A stretch of DNA of 64,000 nucleotides, taken from assembly GCF_040939455.1 (NCBI RefSeq), contig NC_134116.1, forward strand, positions 47,073,400 through 47,137,399, read 5' to 3'. The stretch is from Microcebus murinus. Lineage: Eukaryota; Chordata; Mammalia; Primates; Cheirogaleidae. The translations under genes and the position numbers were made by a program. Under the pieces are notes generated by a model that was given only the letters and a program-made list of their open reading frames with translations, made no database searches and was not told the origin of the DNA. Below, in pieces: positions 36,538-49,524 of the stretch; positions within the stretch are counted from its first letter, which is position 1; every line of letters begins with the position of its first letter.

Positions 36538-39309
36538 AGTTGAACTTTCTTTTCAACACCATTACCTGAAAAGAACACAGCCTCAAATTATATGTAATAT
36601 AAATTTACAGGTTATTTGGTGTGGGTTAAATTTTTATATGAGGAAACTAAAGAAAATTGAGCATAAATGTGAGGTTGTGTTAGTACAAGTTAATGACTAA
36701 GTATACTGTCTTTTTTCGGCAGGTGCTTGAATTTCCATTAATTCACACATTATGAATATTTTTATATATTTCACCATTTGCATGGAAATATGAGAAAAAA
36801 GAAAGAAAAAAACATATATTCATATATATGATAGAAAAAAAAGGAATGTTAAATCCATGCCAAAAAATTAATATATGCACAAACTTATGCATGTCATTTA
36901 GCAGGAAATGTACGGTGACATTAAAAGTTCCATTTAGATGAATGGATGCCACTATATTATTGAAGCTAAGAAAAATAATCTACATCTATAAAATTTCATA
37001 TTTTATAATAGTCCTGTTTAAAATTAGGCCAAAGTACAGACTGTACAGACTGTATATTTATTTATTATGTATATAATCTAAAAATTGAAAATGCAGGTTG
37101 GGAAAAACATAAAATAATATTAATTTCACATATTTATTAAATGATAATTGCCTAAGTATAACAATGTAACGTCTATTAGAGTATATATAAAATAAAGTGA
37201 AAGGGAAATTGTCTTCTCATGAAGAGTTTAAAAAAATATGTTAGAGGTGGAAAAACAAGAGAACAGAAACTATATAAAAATAATAACAAATAATAGTAAG
37301 ATTTAAATAATAACATAGAAACACATATACACTAAGAAAATATTTTTGAATAATGATAGATTTATTAATAATTTTCTCTGACAGATATTGATTGTTCTCT
37401 ACATACAGAGATCCCACAAATATGATCCCTATCCACATTTTGTCACCATTTTTCCTTTCCTTGTCCCTATTTCTCTCCCCTCCTTCCTCATCTCTATCTT
37501 ATTGTAAAACAGTTCATTTGTAATTACTTTGACTGCATACCATAATATACATACAAAATTAAATTATATTCCAAATCATCTTAAACAAAATGAGATATAA
37601 AAGTAAATTTCAATAGATAAAATTTATTCAATTTATTATTTACCATAATTATCAGGTTTTATGCTTTTTAATTGAGAAAATACATGTATACCATATCACA
37701 TTTAAAATTGATAATGTGTCTAAGACTTTACATAAGTAATTTGTATACATTTTTCATAAATATGCATATATAATTATCTCACACTGAATAATTTCCAAAC
37801 TCACATATACACATTTATATATACAGTATATATACACTTATATATGAATAATTTATGACAAAAATTATTTAATCATGTATTTTGCTTCAGTAGCTATTTT
37901 GATTGAGCCTCAGAGGAATAAAAAATTTTAAATGATAATGTTTTCTTTTATTAAGTAAATGACACAGTATATAGAGTATAAGTATAGTATATATATATAT
38001 ACATACATATGTACACAAATTTTAAACTTCTACAAATTTTATGTACCTGGGTTGAGATATGTCCCTAACTCTGATCACCATGCTTTATCTTTCCAGATAA
38101 TCCTTAATTAATTAGATTCAATAATTCTTGAACCACATCAAGATGTTTAATTCTATCCCAACAGCATCCAGTTTCCTTTATGGCTTTATATCTTTTCCTT
38201 TGCTTCTTCCTGCTCCTTCATCATACTCTTGATTGACTCTCTTCATTTGTCTTGCTTGAGAAAGCCATTACCTTGTTGAACTACTATTCTCCTTATATTC
38301 TGAACAGTGAAATTTGACTAAAGAAAAATACATAACAAATTAAACTTTGTGACCACGAACCTCAAGTGCATGTTCAGTCTTGCCAAGGAATCATTGGCTG
38401 AGTTGTCTCTCCTCCTCTTAAGTGATTATTTTCAAATTGTCCTCTATCCTCAAATGCTCAAAACTTTCTTGTCTATTTTTGCTCTTAGCGATCATCTTGC
38501 ACCTTACACATTTGTTGGGCTCATAATATTCATCATAACGGTCAAACAAATGATAATTTCTCTGACCAAACCTTCGATTTTCCTTCATACATTTTGACTT
38601 CTTCACTGATACATTTTCTTCAACTGTGTTGAATGTTCAAGTGTTGAATGTTAATAAACACAAATTTAGTTTATGCATTCTTTTGTTATAATGATAACAA
38701 TCATATAGCAATAATAATTAAGTGAGTCAAGTACAATAACTTATAAAATTAGATGGAAATTTCTTATAATCTACATTTATCACAATAATAGCTATTACAT
38801 TTTATAGTGAATTATACTTTGAAATATATTTTCTTGAGATGGGGTGAGTAGATTGAAAATCGAACTTGTATTCTGTATTTTCAATGTGAAACATAATATA
38901 TAGAAATCTGAGATTATACAAGAAGAGAGAGCCCCAAAGTTTTATAAAGTGAACAGTTACACCTGCTATAAAAAGGAATAAGAAGTACATATTTTGCTGA
39001 CTTTACTGGAGAAAGTAAATTATCTGTATATTTAATTACTAAATTTGAAATTTGCACTTCATATTAGACAAAGTGGGAATTTTTCTACTTTTTTTTTTTG
39101 TTTTGGTTTGGTTCATATATAATGTATATGATGCAAGTTAATGGCCATTCTAAAACTAACAGGTGTAGGCTACAAAACCAGATCAATAGATAGGGCAGAT
39201 CAAGGAAAGGTAAAAGAAATTAAGGAAAAAATTAAAGACACCTTTTTTATGTATACCACGTAAGGTTTTCAATAAATTCTATTGAAGGACAATTGAAGGT
39301 GAATATATA
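36538..39309. other. AT-rich single-copy stretch
   Basis: About 2.8 kb with AT-rich patches near 37775-37860 and 37980-38012. No gene seen. The frames at 38349-38606 on both strands overlap and have no recognisable domain. Confidence 0.45.
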
Positions 39310-40004
39310 GGTATATTATTTTCCTAAGCTGCTGCACAAACTTGGTGGCTTAAAAGAATAAAACGTAATAGCTAGATAGGAGGAATAAGCTCTAATGCTC
39401 TGTATCACTGCCAGATGACTATAGTTAATAATAATAGATTATAAGGTTTCAAACAGCTAGAAGGAGAATATTGAATGTTCCCAACACAAAGAAACAATAA
39501 ATGTTTGAGATGATGGATATACTATTAATAATTACCCTAGTCTTATCACTATACATTAGATGTATCAAAACATCACAATGTTCCCCATAAACATGTGGAA
39601 TTATTAAATGTCGATTAAAAATTTTTAAAAAATAGAAGTGCATTTTCTCACAGTTCTACTAGCCAGTGGACCCAAATCAAGGTGGTGAAAGGGCAAGGCT
39701 CTCTCTGATGGTTTGGAAGGAGAATCCTTTCTTGCCTCTTTCTGCTTCTGGTGGCTCCTTGTCTCGTGGCAGCATAAATCCAATTGGCCTCCATTGTCAA
39801 ATCACCTTCTCCTCTGTGTTTCTCTCCTTCTTTTGTCTAATGAGGACATTTGTTACTGGATTCAGGTTGTACTTTATCCAATATGATGTTATTTCAAGGT
39901 CTTTATCTAAATTTTGTCTGTGATAACTCTTTTTTCCAAATAACATCATGCTCACCAGTTCCTCATAGACATATCTTTTGGGGGGCCACCATTCAATCCT
40001 CTAC
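39310..40004 (-). mobile_element. MLT1-like LTR split by an L1
   Basis: Reverse-complement MaLR-type LTR. The left part, 39310 to about 39365, begins 'attattttcctaagctgctg' and includes 'acttggtggcttaaaag'. The right part, about 39632-40004, resumes at 'gcattttctcacagttct' and passes 'ttctgcttctggtggctcct' to 'catatcttttggggggccac'. The two parts join correctly if the L1 at 39366-39631 is removed. Diverged solo LTR. Confidence 0.8.
39366..39631 (+). mobile_element. 5'-truncated L1 3' UTR inside LTR
   Basis: Plus-strand L1 3' UTR: 'gatgactatagttaataata', 'acagctagaaggagaatatt', 'tgatggatatactattaat' and 'ttccccataaacatgtgg', ending in 'gattaaaaatttttaaaaaa'. The flanks show an imperfect direct repeat of roughly 12 bp ('agaataaaacgt' against 'aaaatagaagtg'), consistent with an old insertion. 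Confidence 0.85.
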
Positions 40005-41719
40005 AAGAGTGATGATTCTTAAATAACTATTAAATATATTTTTAGTTCCTATATTTTATGCATATATGTACACAGAGTAAAATAGCTTCTCATTTGTTTG
40101 GGACTAATTACTAAGTTTAATCAATTTAGAGATAATCTGTATTCCACTACAAATGAAATAATGAGAATCTTATAAAAGACTCAATTTCAAATAAAAAAAT
40201 TGTTATGAATATACTCAGGGAAGTCTCTCCAAAATTTTTGGCTGATGATCCAGAATCAGGTCCATATGCTCAAGTCTCTAATAAACTTCATCTGAAGTAT
40301 AAATACAGCTTACACTAAAGAGATAAAATTAACCAATTTAATGACCTGTGTCATTAATCAGAATAACTGAAATATACTTAAGTTGCTTAAGAGATCTAAA
40401 AATAGAGTAGTTTAATTGATAATGTCCAAAGTTACACTTAGTAATAAAAATTTAAAAGTAGTTTATAAAAAATTTAATTTAGGTGTAATTAATTATATGA
40501 TGTTATATAAATTAAGAAGAACAACTAAATATATATAGCTGCTGGGTTGTCATTGATTCTAGGCCCTTTTGGTTGACAGGGCTAGTAAATACATATTTAC
40601 ACTAACTCATGTATATATGCATATTTATAATTATTTCCATATCCATCTACCCGATGGCATCCATCTATCTGATGATAGATGTCAGAGTTAAGCATGTAAA
40701 TATTCAGAGAAGGTCTTTGCAAGTTTTTATATATACATATATAAACATATGCACATATATATTCAAATAAGCATGAGTTCATAATGATGTCTTTGACTCT
40801 AATCTAGCGCCTGCCAGAGAGTTATTATAGCCTTCCTCCCTTGCTTTATTAACTTCTTACTCTGACAGTGAGAAACCTGGCTCCCATTAACTACAATTTA
40901 TTTGCGTATTTGTTCAAACTTAGTGTACACATAAGGTAATTTCAAAATTTTTGTAAGCTATACTCCTGTATACCTGTGAGAAACAAATTTATCAAGGAAA
41001 GTACAATATTTATGTTTAGTGGATTTTTCCCTTTAGCCTCATAGTTATCCATTCAAACAATTTTTCAAGTTACTTATCCCTTCATCTTCATCAATGTAAT
41101 TATGTCATAAAATTGGATTCATTTGTCACATTCAGCATTCTGTGCAAAGATCTTTGAAATCTGTTTGTTAGTCCTTCTTCATTTGCATCGAGTAAGTCTC
41201 ACTTGTTGTAGGAATAAGCAATATATATACAACACTGTATACCCTACAAAAGTATTTAATTGCTTATTTAATAAAGAATATTAGGTGCAATAATAAGTGG
41301 ATAAAACTGAGAATCTTAGAATTAAAGTATTTAAAAATAAAATTTTTATTTATAAAAAAAAAGTAATACATTTGCTTTCACAAAGCAAAGAACAAAGAGT
41401 CCCATGGGGAAAATACAACAAAAGGATATCAGTCAAATATCTGTAGAAAATATTAATTATAAACACAATAAATGTTCATATATTTATAGTATACATATAA
41501 ACGCTATGTCACAAAGAGATAAGTACTATGGAGCAAAAAAGTAGAGCAGATGAGTGATGGAGGTTGTAAAATGGGTGGGAAATAGTTGCAATATTATATA
41601 GAGAAATCAGAAGATGTCTCGCTGGAAAGGGGTAATTTGGGCAAAGACTTTAGAAGATGACAGAGTTAGGCATGTAGGTATCAGGGAAGAATATTACAAG
41701 TAGATGGAATCTCTAGAGT
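40005..41719. other. AT-rich single-copy stretch
   Basis: No gene recognised. Short AT-alternating patches occur near 40605-40760. Confidence 0.45.
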
Positions 41720-41885
41720 CACACAGTCCACTAGCCACAAGTGACTATTCAAATTAAAACTAATTAAACTGAGTTAAATTAAACATTAAATTTTTGATAG
41801 GATATAAATGCTTAGTAATCACATGTGAAGAGCACAAATTACAAACATTTCTATCCTTGCAGAAAACTCTGGGACTTATGTTGAA
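41720..41885. mobile_element. Possible hAT-type DNA transposon remnant
   Basis: The segment 'cagtccactagccacaagtg' followed by T/A-rich sequence and 'aaacatttctatccttgcag' resembles a common non-autonomous hAT element whose ends read 'ctagccacatgtggctat' and 'gaacatttccatcatcgcag'. Strongly diverged and called from memory of the family. Confidence 0.4.
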
Positions 41886-42009
41886 CTTATGCTGGATGTA
41901 TGCATCTACCATTTGAAAAAAACATAACATGGTTGGAGGAGAATGAGCGAAAGAGAAACAAACTAGAAAGGACATGAAAGAGGAACTGAGTGAATGGCAC
42001 AGATCACAT

Positions 42010-42450
42010 ACTTATGTGAATAAATTTATTGGGAGAAACAGTCCCACATGGGCCCTGCATATCCCTGCACACTCTTGCTGAGATTGCCAGAATGCCAAGC
42101 TTATCCATCTCCTGTTACTAAGCAGGATCCGAGGCTAGTCACACAGGCAACTAAATAGATCAAAATGTGAAAACTTTCTAACTACATGCACCCTGATGGG
42201 AAGAGGACTGGCTTGTTTGTTGCTAACTATATTTGTGGTTTGCTCAGAAAGGGCTAGGCTCGTGGGCCTGGGTTCCTCTCCAATTCAAATCACCATATTT
42301 ATAAGTATCATCTGGCTTTCTGCGTGGCACCCAAGGGACTTAGTGCAAGGGAGACCTAAGCAAGCACTCTGATACACATAATGTTCGCTATGCCATGAGC
42401 AATAAAATTGTCTCATTAGGGTCTCAAGTTTGTGCCAGCATCTGTGAAAG
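42010..42450 (+). mobile_element. Possible LTR, family unknown
   Basis: A GC-moderate block ending in 'gagcaataaaattgtctcat' and 'agggtctcaagtttgtgcc', which looks like a polyadenylation signal and the R/U5 part of a retroviral LTR. The left limit is unclear and no duplicate LTR is seen. Inference only. Confidence 0.35.
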
Positions 42451-42479
42451 GGGAACAGGTTAACCCATCAGTTTGTGAG

Positions 42480-43080
42480 GTAATAAGATACTCTCCATGA
42501 TTCGCATACCCTGATTATTCAAACACTAATCCAGGTGCAGATCTGAAGGCATTTTGCAAATGTAATTAAAATTACAGACTTCAAATGGGGAGATTATCTG
42601 GATTATTCTGGGTCAAGTCAAATCCCTTCAAAGCAGAGAAATTGTGCCAGCTAGAGTCAGAAAAATATGGCAGAAGACTAAAGCAGAATAGAGGAGACCT
42701 AAAGGGAGGTCAGGGGGATTTAAATCGTGAGAAGGATTCAACCCGCCATTGATGGCTTTCAAGAATAAGAAACGGAGCCGTGATCCAAGTAATGTTGGTG
42801 GCTTATAGTAGGTGAGAACAACTTCCAGTTGTCAGCAAAGAAATGGATATTTGAGTTCTACAATCACTTGGAACTGAATCGTGCTAACAACCTGAAGGTT
42901 CTTGGAAGTGAATTCTCCCCCAGGGCCTCCAGTAAGGAACACAGAACAACCAGTGCCTTGACTTTGGCCTAGCAATACTGGTGTTAGACTTTTAACATAC
43001 AAAACTTTGAGATAATACACATTGTTTTAAGCTGCTAAATTTGTGATACTTTCTCACAGAATCAATAGAAAATTAATTCA
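42480..43080 (+). mobile_element. Diverged LTR, probably ERVL/MaLR type
   Basis: Plus-strand sequence with 'ttttgcaaatgtaattaaaa', 'ggggagattatctggattat', 'caacccgccattgatggctt', 'ctcccccagggcctccag' and 'gttttaagctgctaaatttg', ending 'aatagaaaattaattca'. This order is that of a common ERVL/MaLR-related LTR. I am confident of the class but not of the subfamily. Confidence 0.65.
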
Positions 43081-43589
43081 GCTCCTAAGTAGAAAAATCA
43101 GATCTTTCACAGTTCTTGACAAAAATAGTAAAATGTGCAGAGTTCTTAAGAAGTCTGAGATAAATGAAAAATCACTTACATCCATGTATGTGAACAGGCC
43201 CGCCTCATTGCCTAACTCCCTGTACACAATATACACACATGCAATAGAGTGATCCCGGATGAAATACTGAAAACTGTATAGATTTTATCTTTCTTTGAAT
43301 TGTTTTATATACTTGATACAATCTCAACATAATTTTTTGTAGTGAAATTATTCTAAAGTACATTTGCACAAATAAACAGATGAGAAAAATAATAATTTGG
43401 GAGGGAAGTTCAATGATGAGTCACAGAAACATACTGTGTATTGGGTGCATTATGATCAGTAGACTGGTGGTCCACAAATCCATGAGAAGCAATTTGTCAT
43501 AAATGTTGTATTCAGGTGGATTTAAAAAAATTTCTACTCTGACTTACTAAAATGACTAAAACTTAAATTGTCTAAGTAATTGATGGCAA
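43081..43589. other. Single-copy spacer
   Basis: No feature recognised. Confidence 0.4.
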
Positions 43590-44205
43590 GAATTTAGAGC
43601 AACTAGACTTTGCATCCACTAATGTTGGGACTGTAAATTGGTACACCCATTTTGGAAAACTGTTTGGAAGAGCCTACTAATGTTGAACATATGCATTTCT
43701 TATGATCCGGTAATTCTACTGCCATAGGTATACCCATAAGAAATGCACACATATGAGGATATGTATCGTTGTTCATATTAACATTGTTTCTGATGGCCAC
43801 AACCTGAAAATCATTCAAATACCAATGACTGAATGGATAAATAGTGACATATTAACATATTGCAATGAAAATGAAAAATCTCCCAGGACCTGAAGCAATA
43901 TATGAAACTTTCAAGTATACTTTTGATCAAGAAAAGCTAAGGACAAGGAAAGCATGCACTGTACAATTTAATTTATGTAAATCACAAAAACAGATTAAAT
44001 TGTCTAAGCTGTTACCCTTGGGATTAGTGACTAGAAGGAAGTGTGAGAAAGGCATACAGGGCAATGTAAATGTTTTATTTCTTGAGGTGGGTGCTTGTTA
44101 CATAGGTCTGCTCAATTTGCAAAAATTCATCAGTCTGTGAAGTTATTATTTGTGCCCTTTTCTTTAGATATATTGTACCTAAGTAAAAAATTTTAAAAAA
44201 AATAT
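43590..44205 (+). mobile_element. Old L1M 3' end
   Basis: Plus-strand L1M: 'gtacacccattttggaaaac', 'tttcttatgatccggtaatt' (a decayed 'accatatgacccagccatt'), 'aaataccaatgactgaatgg' and a 3' UTR-like 'ggtgggtgcttgttacatag', to 'ttagatatattgtacctaag' and an A-rich end. Heavily diverged. Confidence 0.75.
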
Positions 44206-45789
44206 GTGATACAGAATCTACCTCAAAGTAGTAGAGAAAGGGAAAAAAATCTGGAATTTCTTTCAGGGCAAACAGAATTGAAAACATTAGATAGATGATA
44301 TATATGATAGATGGTACATAGATAAATAAATATATAGATACTTATATATTATCATAGACAAATGTAAATTCCAGAGGCATTAATATATATAATTTATGGC
44401 AAAAAATAATAACTATATAAATGTACAGTGTAAGTACTGTAAACTAAGTCTATCAATAATATGCTGAGTGAGAGGTGAAGACACTAAAGCACAGAAGAGT
44501 GAGGAATTTGAATTTGATTTCCCAGAGACCTGCCCTCTAATGCCCTGCACTGGCAGATAAATAAGCACCATTGTATGTGAAATTTAGGTGTGATGGACAT
44601 TTTGTTACATCTACTTAGGCCTTTGCATTTGTGGCATTTTAAAACTACCGTAAGCACAGTCACACAAATAATTGTTGAGACTGTGATGTCCTGACACAGG
44701 GCACATCTAACATATTCTACTGGGAAAACATTCAGTGAATCAATATCAGTATTTACATTATCAGCCATTTGGTGGTGTCTTTATGTTGCATAGCCTTGTA
44801 GACAGAGGATTTATTTTTTCTGTTAAAAAGGGATGTCATTTGACCAATTTGTTAGATCTCTCTAACCCACTCAAGGTTATGCTTTATAGTGATTATTTAC
44901 CATAATCTTTGTTCTTTTATGTTACTCTGTGTGCACTATGTCCTGACATTAATTTTCAATAACTGCATCCATATCTTGGCTGAATCCTTTTCATGTACCT
45001 TATGCTAATTTAAATAACTGGCTATATTATATCAATTCCTAAAATAAACCAGACTGGGACTATAGTGTGAAGGGATTTGGTTAGGACACTAAGGTATTTG
45101 CCTTTTATTTTGTAGAGTAGGAAACCATTGATTAAACATTTTAATTAATTAGGTAAAATTCACACATTTGTGAAAGGATAGGAAAATAGATATAATAAAA
45201 GAGCTTAAAAATACAATGGGATGATATAAGGTTAGGAAAGTAGAAATAGTCCTATCCTTATTGCTAAAAACATCACCTAAGATAGCAGCAATGAGAATTG
45301 AAAAAATGGAAACATTTTCCTTTGTGAGAAGGATAAACAAGACTTGGTGCATAGCAAATTTCAAGTTTTATCAGTGAGATCATGTGTGCCACTGTGAGCA
45401 GATTATCTGCTAAGAAAAAGAAGTGCTTAGGTTAATCTAGCAATAAATTATTCATGAGTAAAAACTTACTAGGTTAATGTGTTAAGGGGATTTCCAATAG
45501 TTCCTTAGGGGTATATTTGGAGGTGATAGTGGCTGAGAGCAGTAAGGTAGCTGGTTATGAAGATATATGTTATTTCTTTAATCTAGGAAAATGTTAACAT
45601 ATCTAAACTTGGAATGTCTTTATATCCATTAAATCGTTCTTCATTAAGTATTCATCTTCTCGATGTTTTTACTGAATGATTTTTAATAGGTAATCCATAC
45701 ATAAAGCAATAAATTAGAAATGTCTTGATTCCAGTTTGTCTGAGTTTGTGGGGAAAGAAATCTTACTCCAAATTCTTTCTTTCTGCTGC
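44206..45789. other. Single-copy stretch with GATA-like patch
   Basis: No gene seen. An imperfect GATA/TAGA-rich patch lies at 44285-44340. Confidence 0.45.
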
Positions 45790-46150
45790 CCAATACTCCT
45801 TCCCAAAGGAAGCTACTTCAACCACTTTTTTATATATCATTTCATACATACTGTATGCATATATAGACCTATACATATTCACCATAAATAACACACTATA
45901 TCCATTTCTGAGCACCCTGTTTTATTCATTTAATAATATATCTTATAGATTATTCCCCCATGTAAATATATAAAACTGTTTTATTCTTTCTATCAGTTAC
46001 ATAGTATTCCACAAATGAAAGAAGCTTTTAGGTTATATATAATTTTTCAATGTTAAGCAATACTAATATGAATATACCTACAGGTATGAAAATTTTTGTC
46101 TTATTTATTTGCTAGATGAGCTTCTAGAAGTGTTAAGTGGTAATTTAGGA
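45790..46150 (-). mobile_element. Old L1M 3' fragment
   Basis: Minus-strand L1M with 'tatagacctatacatattca', 'tttaataatatatcttatag', 'acatagtattccacaaatga' and 'agaagtgttaagtggtaa', which correspond to ancient L1M 3'-terminal sequence. Confidence 0.6.
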
Positions 46151-47072
46151 ATTTATATATCTAGAACATATCCAGCATTCTTATAATATAGAATCCAAAT
46201 AATAATGTATGTTTGAGTAGAACACCTTAAATTTAAGAGTTTGAATAAGTTCCTTTAATTATAAGCTACCCTTAGACCCAAATATTTATTGTAGTAATTA
46301 ATATCTTGGGCCCTGGAGTGATTTGCCAGTGAACTGGCTCTCCAACTAAAAAAAGAAAAAAAAAGTTCCTGACAGTGCTTCCCAATTTTTGTGATGTAAA
46401 TATTTCTACTGTGTCCTAGTTCAAGCTGACAATGGTTTGACAATTGGCTCTTAAATTTTTTGAACATTTAATGATTGGATCTGGAGAATTTGGGCCACGT
46501 CCAACACACCATTATGAGTCAGTCACCTGGATTTATTTCTCAGCCATACAGATAATTGGCTGATACTTTTGGTTATTTATTTAATTTCCTAGCCATGGCT
46601 CTCTTATCTCTAATATGGACTGTTGGTAGAACCTGCTTATCAGACTATGCTAAGGATTACTCGATAGAATTCCTTACCATCTTCAGGTCAATATATTGAG
46701 TTAATTGACAACTGTTTTATGAAACAACATCCCAAACATTTTTTAGTTACCCTCTACAATTAATGAATGCATTTACCTTTCTAGACATGTTGCTACCTTC
46801 CAGCCCACACCACATCGTCTTGAAAGATTGTCTTTCTTGGATGACTCTCAATTAATATCTCCTAAAATATCTAATCATTCTGTGTCATGAGTGTGTGTGT
46901 GCTCCTCTTCTTATACTCATCTTTTAATATTGATATTCATTAAGTTAGAATTTTACACTTTTCTTCTCACTCTACATAGACATCATGAGTGATCTTATCT
47001 AAACTTATGGCTTCAGCTTCAACATTAATGATTATGGTTCCCAATTTTATGAGGTCAGGTAAATTTTTCCTT
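46151..47072. other. Single-copy stretch
   Basis: No gene or repeat recognised. Confidence 0.45.
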
Positions 47073-47161
47073 AAAAAATTCCCAATTTCACTCTAGCCTG
47101 GGCAACAAAGCGAGACTCTGTCTCAAAAAAAAAAAAAAAAAAAAAAAAAAATTCCCAATTT
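47073..47161 (+). mobile_element. Minute Alu insertion with perfect target-site duplications
   Basis: Only 36 bp of Alu 3' end (47089-47124, from 'cactctagcctgggcaacaa' on) followed by about 20-26 A residues. The 16-bp repeat 'aaaaaattcccaattt' flanks it at 47073-47088 and 47146-47161; its leading A's cannot be told apart from the tail. The A-starting site and poly(A) tail are typical of L1-driven integration. The perfect duplication and pure tail indicate a recent event. Confidence 0.95.
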
Positions 47162-47339
47162 GGCACACATTTTGCTGAGAATCAACAATAAAAATATGAA
47201 TAAGTACTATTTTTTGCAAAACCTTCCCATATATTCAGAGAAATAATTGGGTACCAATATTAATAATTTTGATATGATATGACAAGTGCTATGACCAAAG
47301 TGTATTGAGTTACATCTCATTACAGGTGTATGAAATACT

Positions 47340-47685
47340 CTATCAAATTAGCTATTTCCCAGCCTCCTACTCTGATTCCTCATCCTCAATTATTTCTATG
47401 CTCTAATTTAATCTTCCATTTGAAAGTCTGCAATTTCCTCAAACAGTGTTAGAGAATCTATTCCCCATACTCCTATTTTATATTATGGATACTTTAAATA
47501 AATTAATTTTATTGAATTATATTTGTTTATAATCATATTTATGTCTGTTCCTACCTATTCATTAAATTGTGAGCTGCTTGAAGGTTGGGATATTTTCCTT
47601 ATTTTTCTTTATTTAGAACCTAGCATAGTGTCAATTAAAAACAAAGTACTCAACAATTGCAATTTCAACTAAATTCAATTGAGAA
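47340..47685 (+). mobile_element. L2 LINE 3' end
   Basis: 'attgtgagctgcttgaaggt' and 'gaacctagcatagtgtc..ctcaacaat' match the L2 3' terminus ('ctgtgagctccttgagggc..cctggcacatagtaggtgctcaataa'). The part to the left is diverged but fits L2. Confidence 0.65.
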
Positions 47686-48459
47686 GTTTAATGTTTTAAA
47701 GGGAATTCAAGCCCAGAAAGGGTGATTAAATAAATAACCTAACTACCCCTTTCAATTCATAAATGCAGTAAAATTATTTTTTGATATAAGAATTATAGAT
47801 TTGGATTTATTTCTGCTAAACAAGTATTTCAGCTATAGATATTGATAGCAAGCCAAAGGCTTAGAAAAAAGGGTCCAAGAAATTCAAACTTAAGCAGACA
47901 ATAAATATTTTTTTGGTGCCAATCAAAGCTGTCTGTATTTATGTGTACATTTCAGTTGGCTAACTGGTAAATAGAGTGGCCTGGAATGGAGTTTATCTAC
48001 AATACATTGAGAAAGTACAACATTATTTTATTTCAACAGAAGAAACAAAGAAGCATCAGATTAAAAATGATGTGTTGGAAGGTGATAGAATATAATATAG
48101 TAAGCATTAGTTTAGGAGCTAGGGCAAGGCTGGTTTACAAATTTTGGCTCCTAAGCAAAAATGAAATTAGCCTTCATATAATAATAACTGGCACACATGT
48201 TTGGACCAATGTAAACCAACACGTTTGCACATAAAGTACCCAATAGTGCCCCAAATATAATTGATAATATCATTAATGTTAGTAAGTAAAATTAGATTTA
48301 GTTCACATATAAAGAATATTCTTTCCTTTTCCACTGTACACTTAACGTTTGTTTTTGTTGTTATTATTCTTTTATTGCCCAAAAGGCAGTGAATATTTGT
48401 TTAGACATAACCAAGCCAAGAACTGTACAATTAACTAAAATTCAGGTTCTAACAAAAAC
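47686..48459. other. Single-copy stretch
   Basis: No feature recognised. The overlapping frames at 47986-48382 are unsupported. Confidence 0.45.
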
Positions 48460-48690
48460 ACATTTTCCAGTTTACTGACAAATATTTCATGTGAGGTGGC
48501 ACCAAAAGCATTGCTCACATCAAAAAAGATTTCATCTATTACTTCCCCTTGATTGATCAAGTTCAGATTAGTTTGATAGGACTTGTACTTTACAAAGCCA
48601 TTCTTGTTATTAACTAATTCCAGGGGTAAATGACCTCTTTAAAATAGACCAGAGTAATTCCCTTGCTGACTGGCTAGGAGGCAAACTTGC
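48460..48690 (-). mobile_element. CR1/L3 LINE relic
   Basis: Plus-strand reading 'tcatctattacttccccttg', 'cagattagtttgataggact' and 'tacaaagccattcttgttat' matches the reverse complement of the reverse-transcriptase region of L3/CR1 elements. This clade stopped moving long before primates arose, so the fragment is among the oldest identifiable sequences here. Confidence 0.65.
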
Positions 48691-49524
48691 TGGCAAAAGT
48701 AGACAAATACTATTCCCTCCACTCGAGAAAATTGCAAAAAATGCCAGTTATTCTCCAGGTCACTAAGCAAATGAACAATCACTCTCAGTTGTAATCTTGC
48801 CCTTCAGAGTAAACTTTTCTCATCCAGGTACTGGTAAATTGATTTTATAACACATTTTTTTGAGTAAAAGACTTAAATTAAGGGATTAGTAATTTCAATG
48901 ATTATATAATATTTTCTCTTTTCAAATGAGGCACAACATTGTCTCTGGACCAAAGTATTTAAAAATATTTATAAAAATATATTTAAATAAATAGATGTTT
49001 TATAATGGTCATGTTTTATGATTATTGTCCTGTATTATCAATTTTTATTCATTTCATTATTTTAGTTATTTTTATATACTACTATCTGAAACACATTTTC
49101 ATATTCCAGAAATTTTTGTTAAGTTGTGTCATTTTAACAAATTTCAGATTTAGTATGTTGACTCAAATTGTTACCTATGGAAGGAAAGGTCAGGTAAACT
49201 TGTATAAGGGAAAAACAACCTTTATAGTTTCTTAGTTGGAGCAGAACTCTGTCACAAAAGACAGATTAATAAGAGAATAACAAATAGAAATATTTTAACA
49301 TGTATATTTCATATATACACGGAAGATACCAGGAAATGAATAGTTCTCAAAGAGGTGGCTTTGAACTTCAGCTTATATATTAACAGCATGTTTAACAAAG
49401 AACAGAAAATTTTCAGAGAAGTGAGAAGACAAAGGAGACTCAAGTCTCTAGGAGCAGAAACTTGGACAAGGACAAATGAATAGTAGATGCAGGTGAATTA
49501 ATAAAGTTTGCTAATGTACACATC
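48691..49524. other. Single-copy or unclassified stretch
   Basis: No gene seen. The part 49235-49520 may belong to an LTR-like element next to the MaLR, but I cannot name it. Confidence 0.4.

Noticed and set aside
44285..44340. A tandem repeat array of CRISPR or satellite kind
   Set aside because: It is only an imperfect GATA/TAGA microsatellite patch with no spacer-repeat structure.
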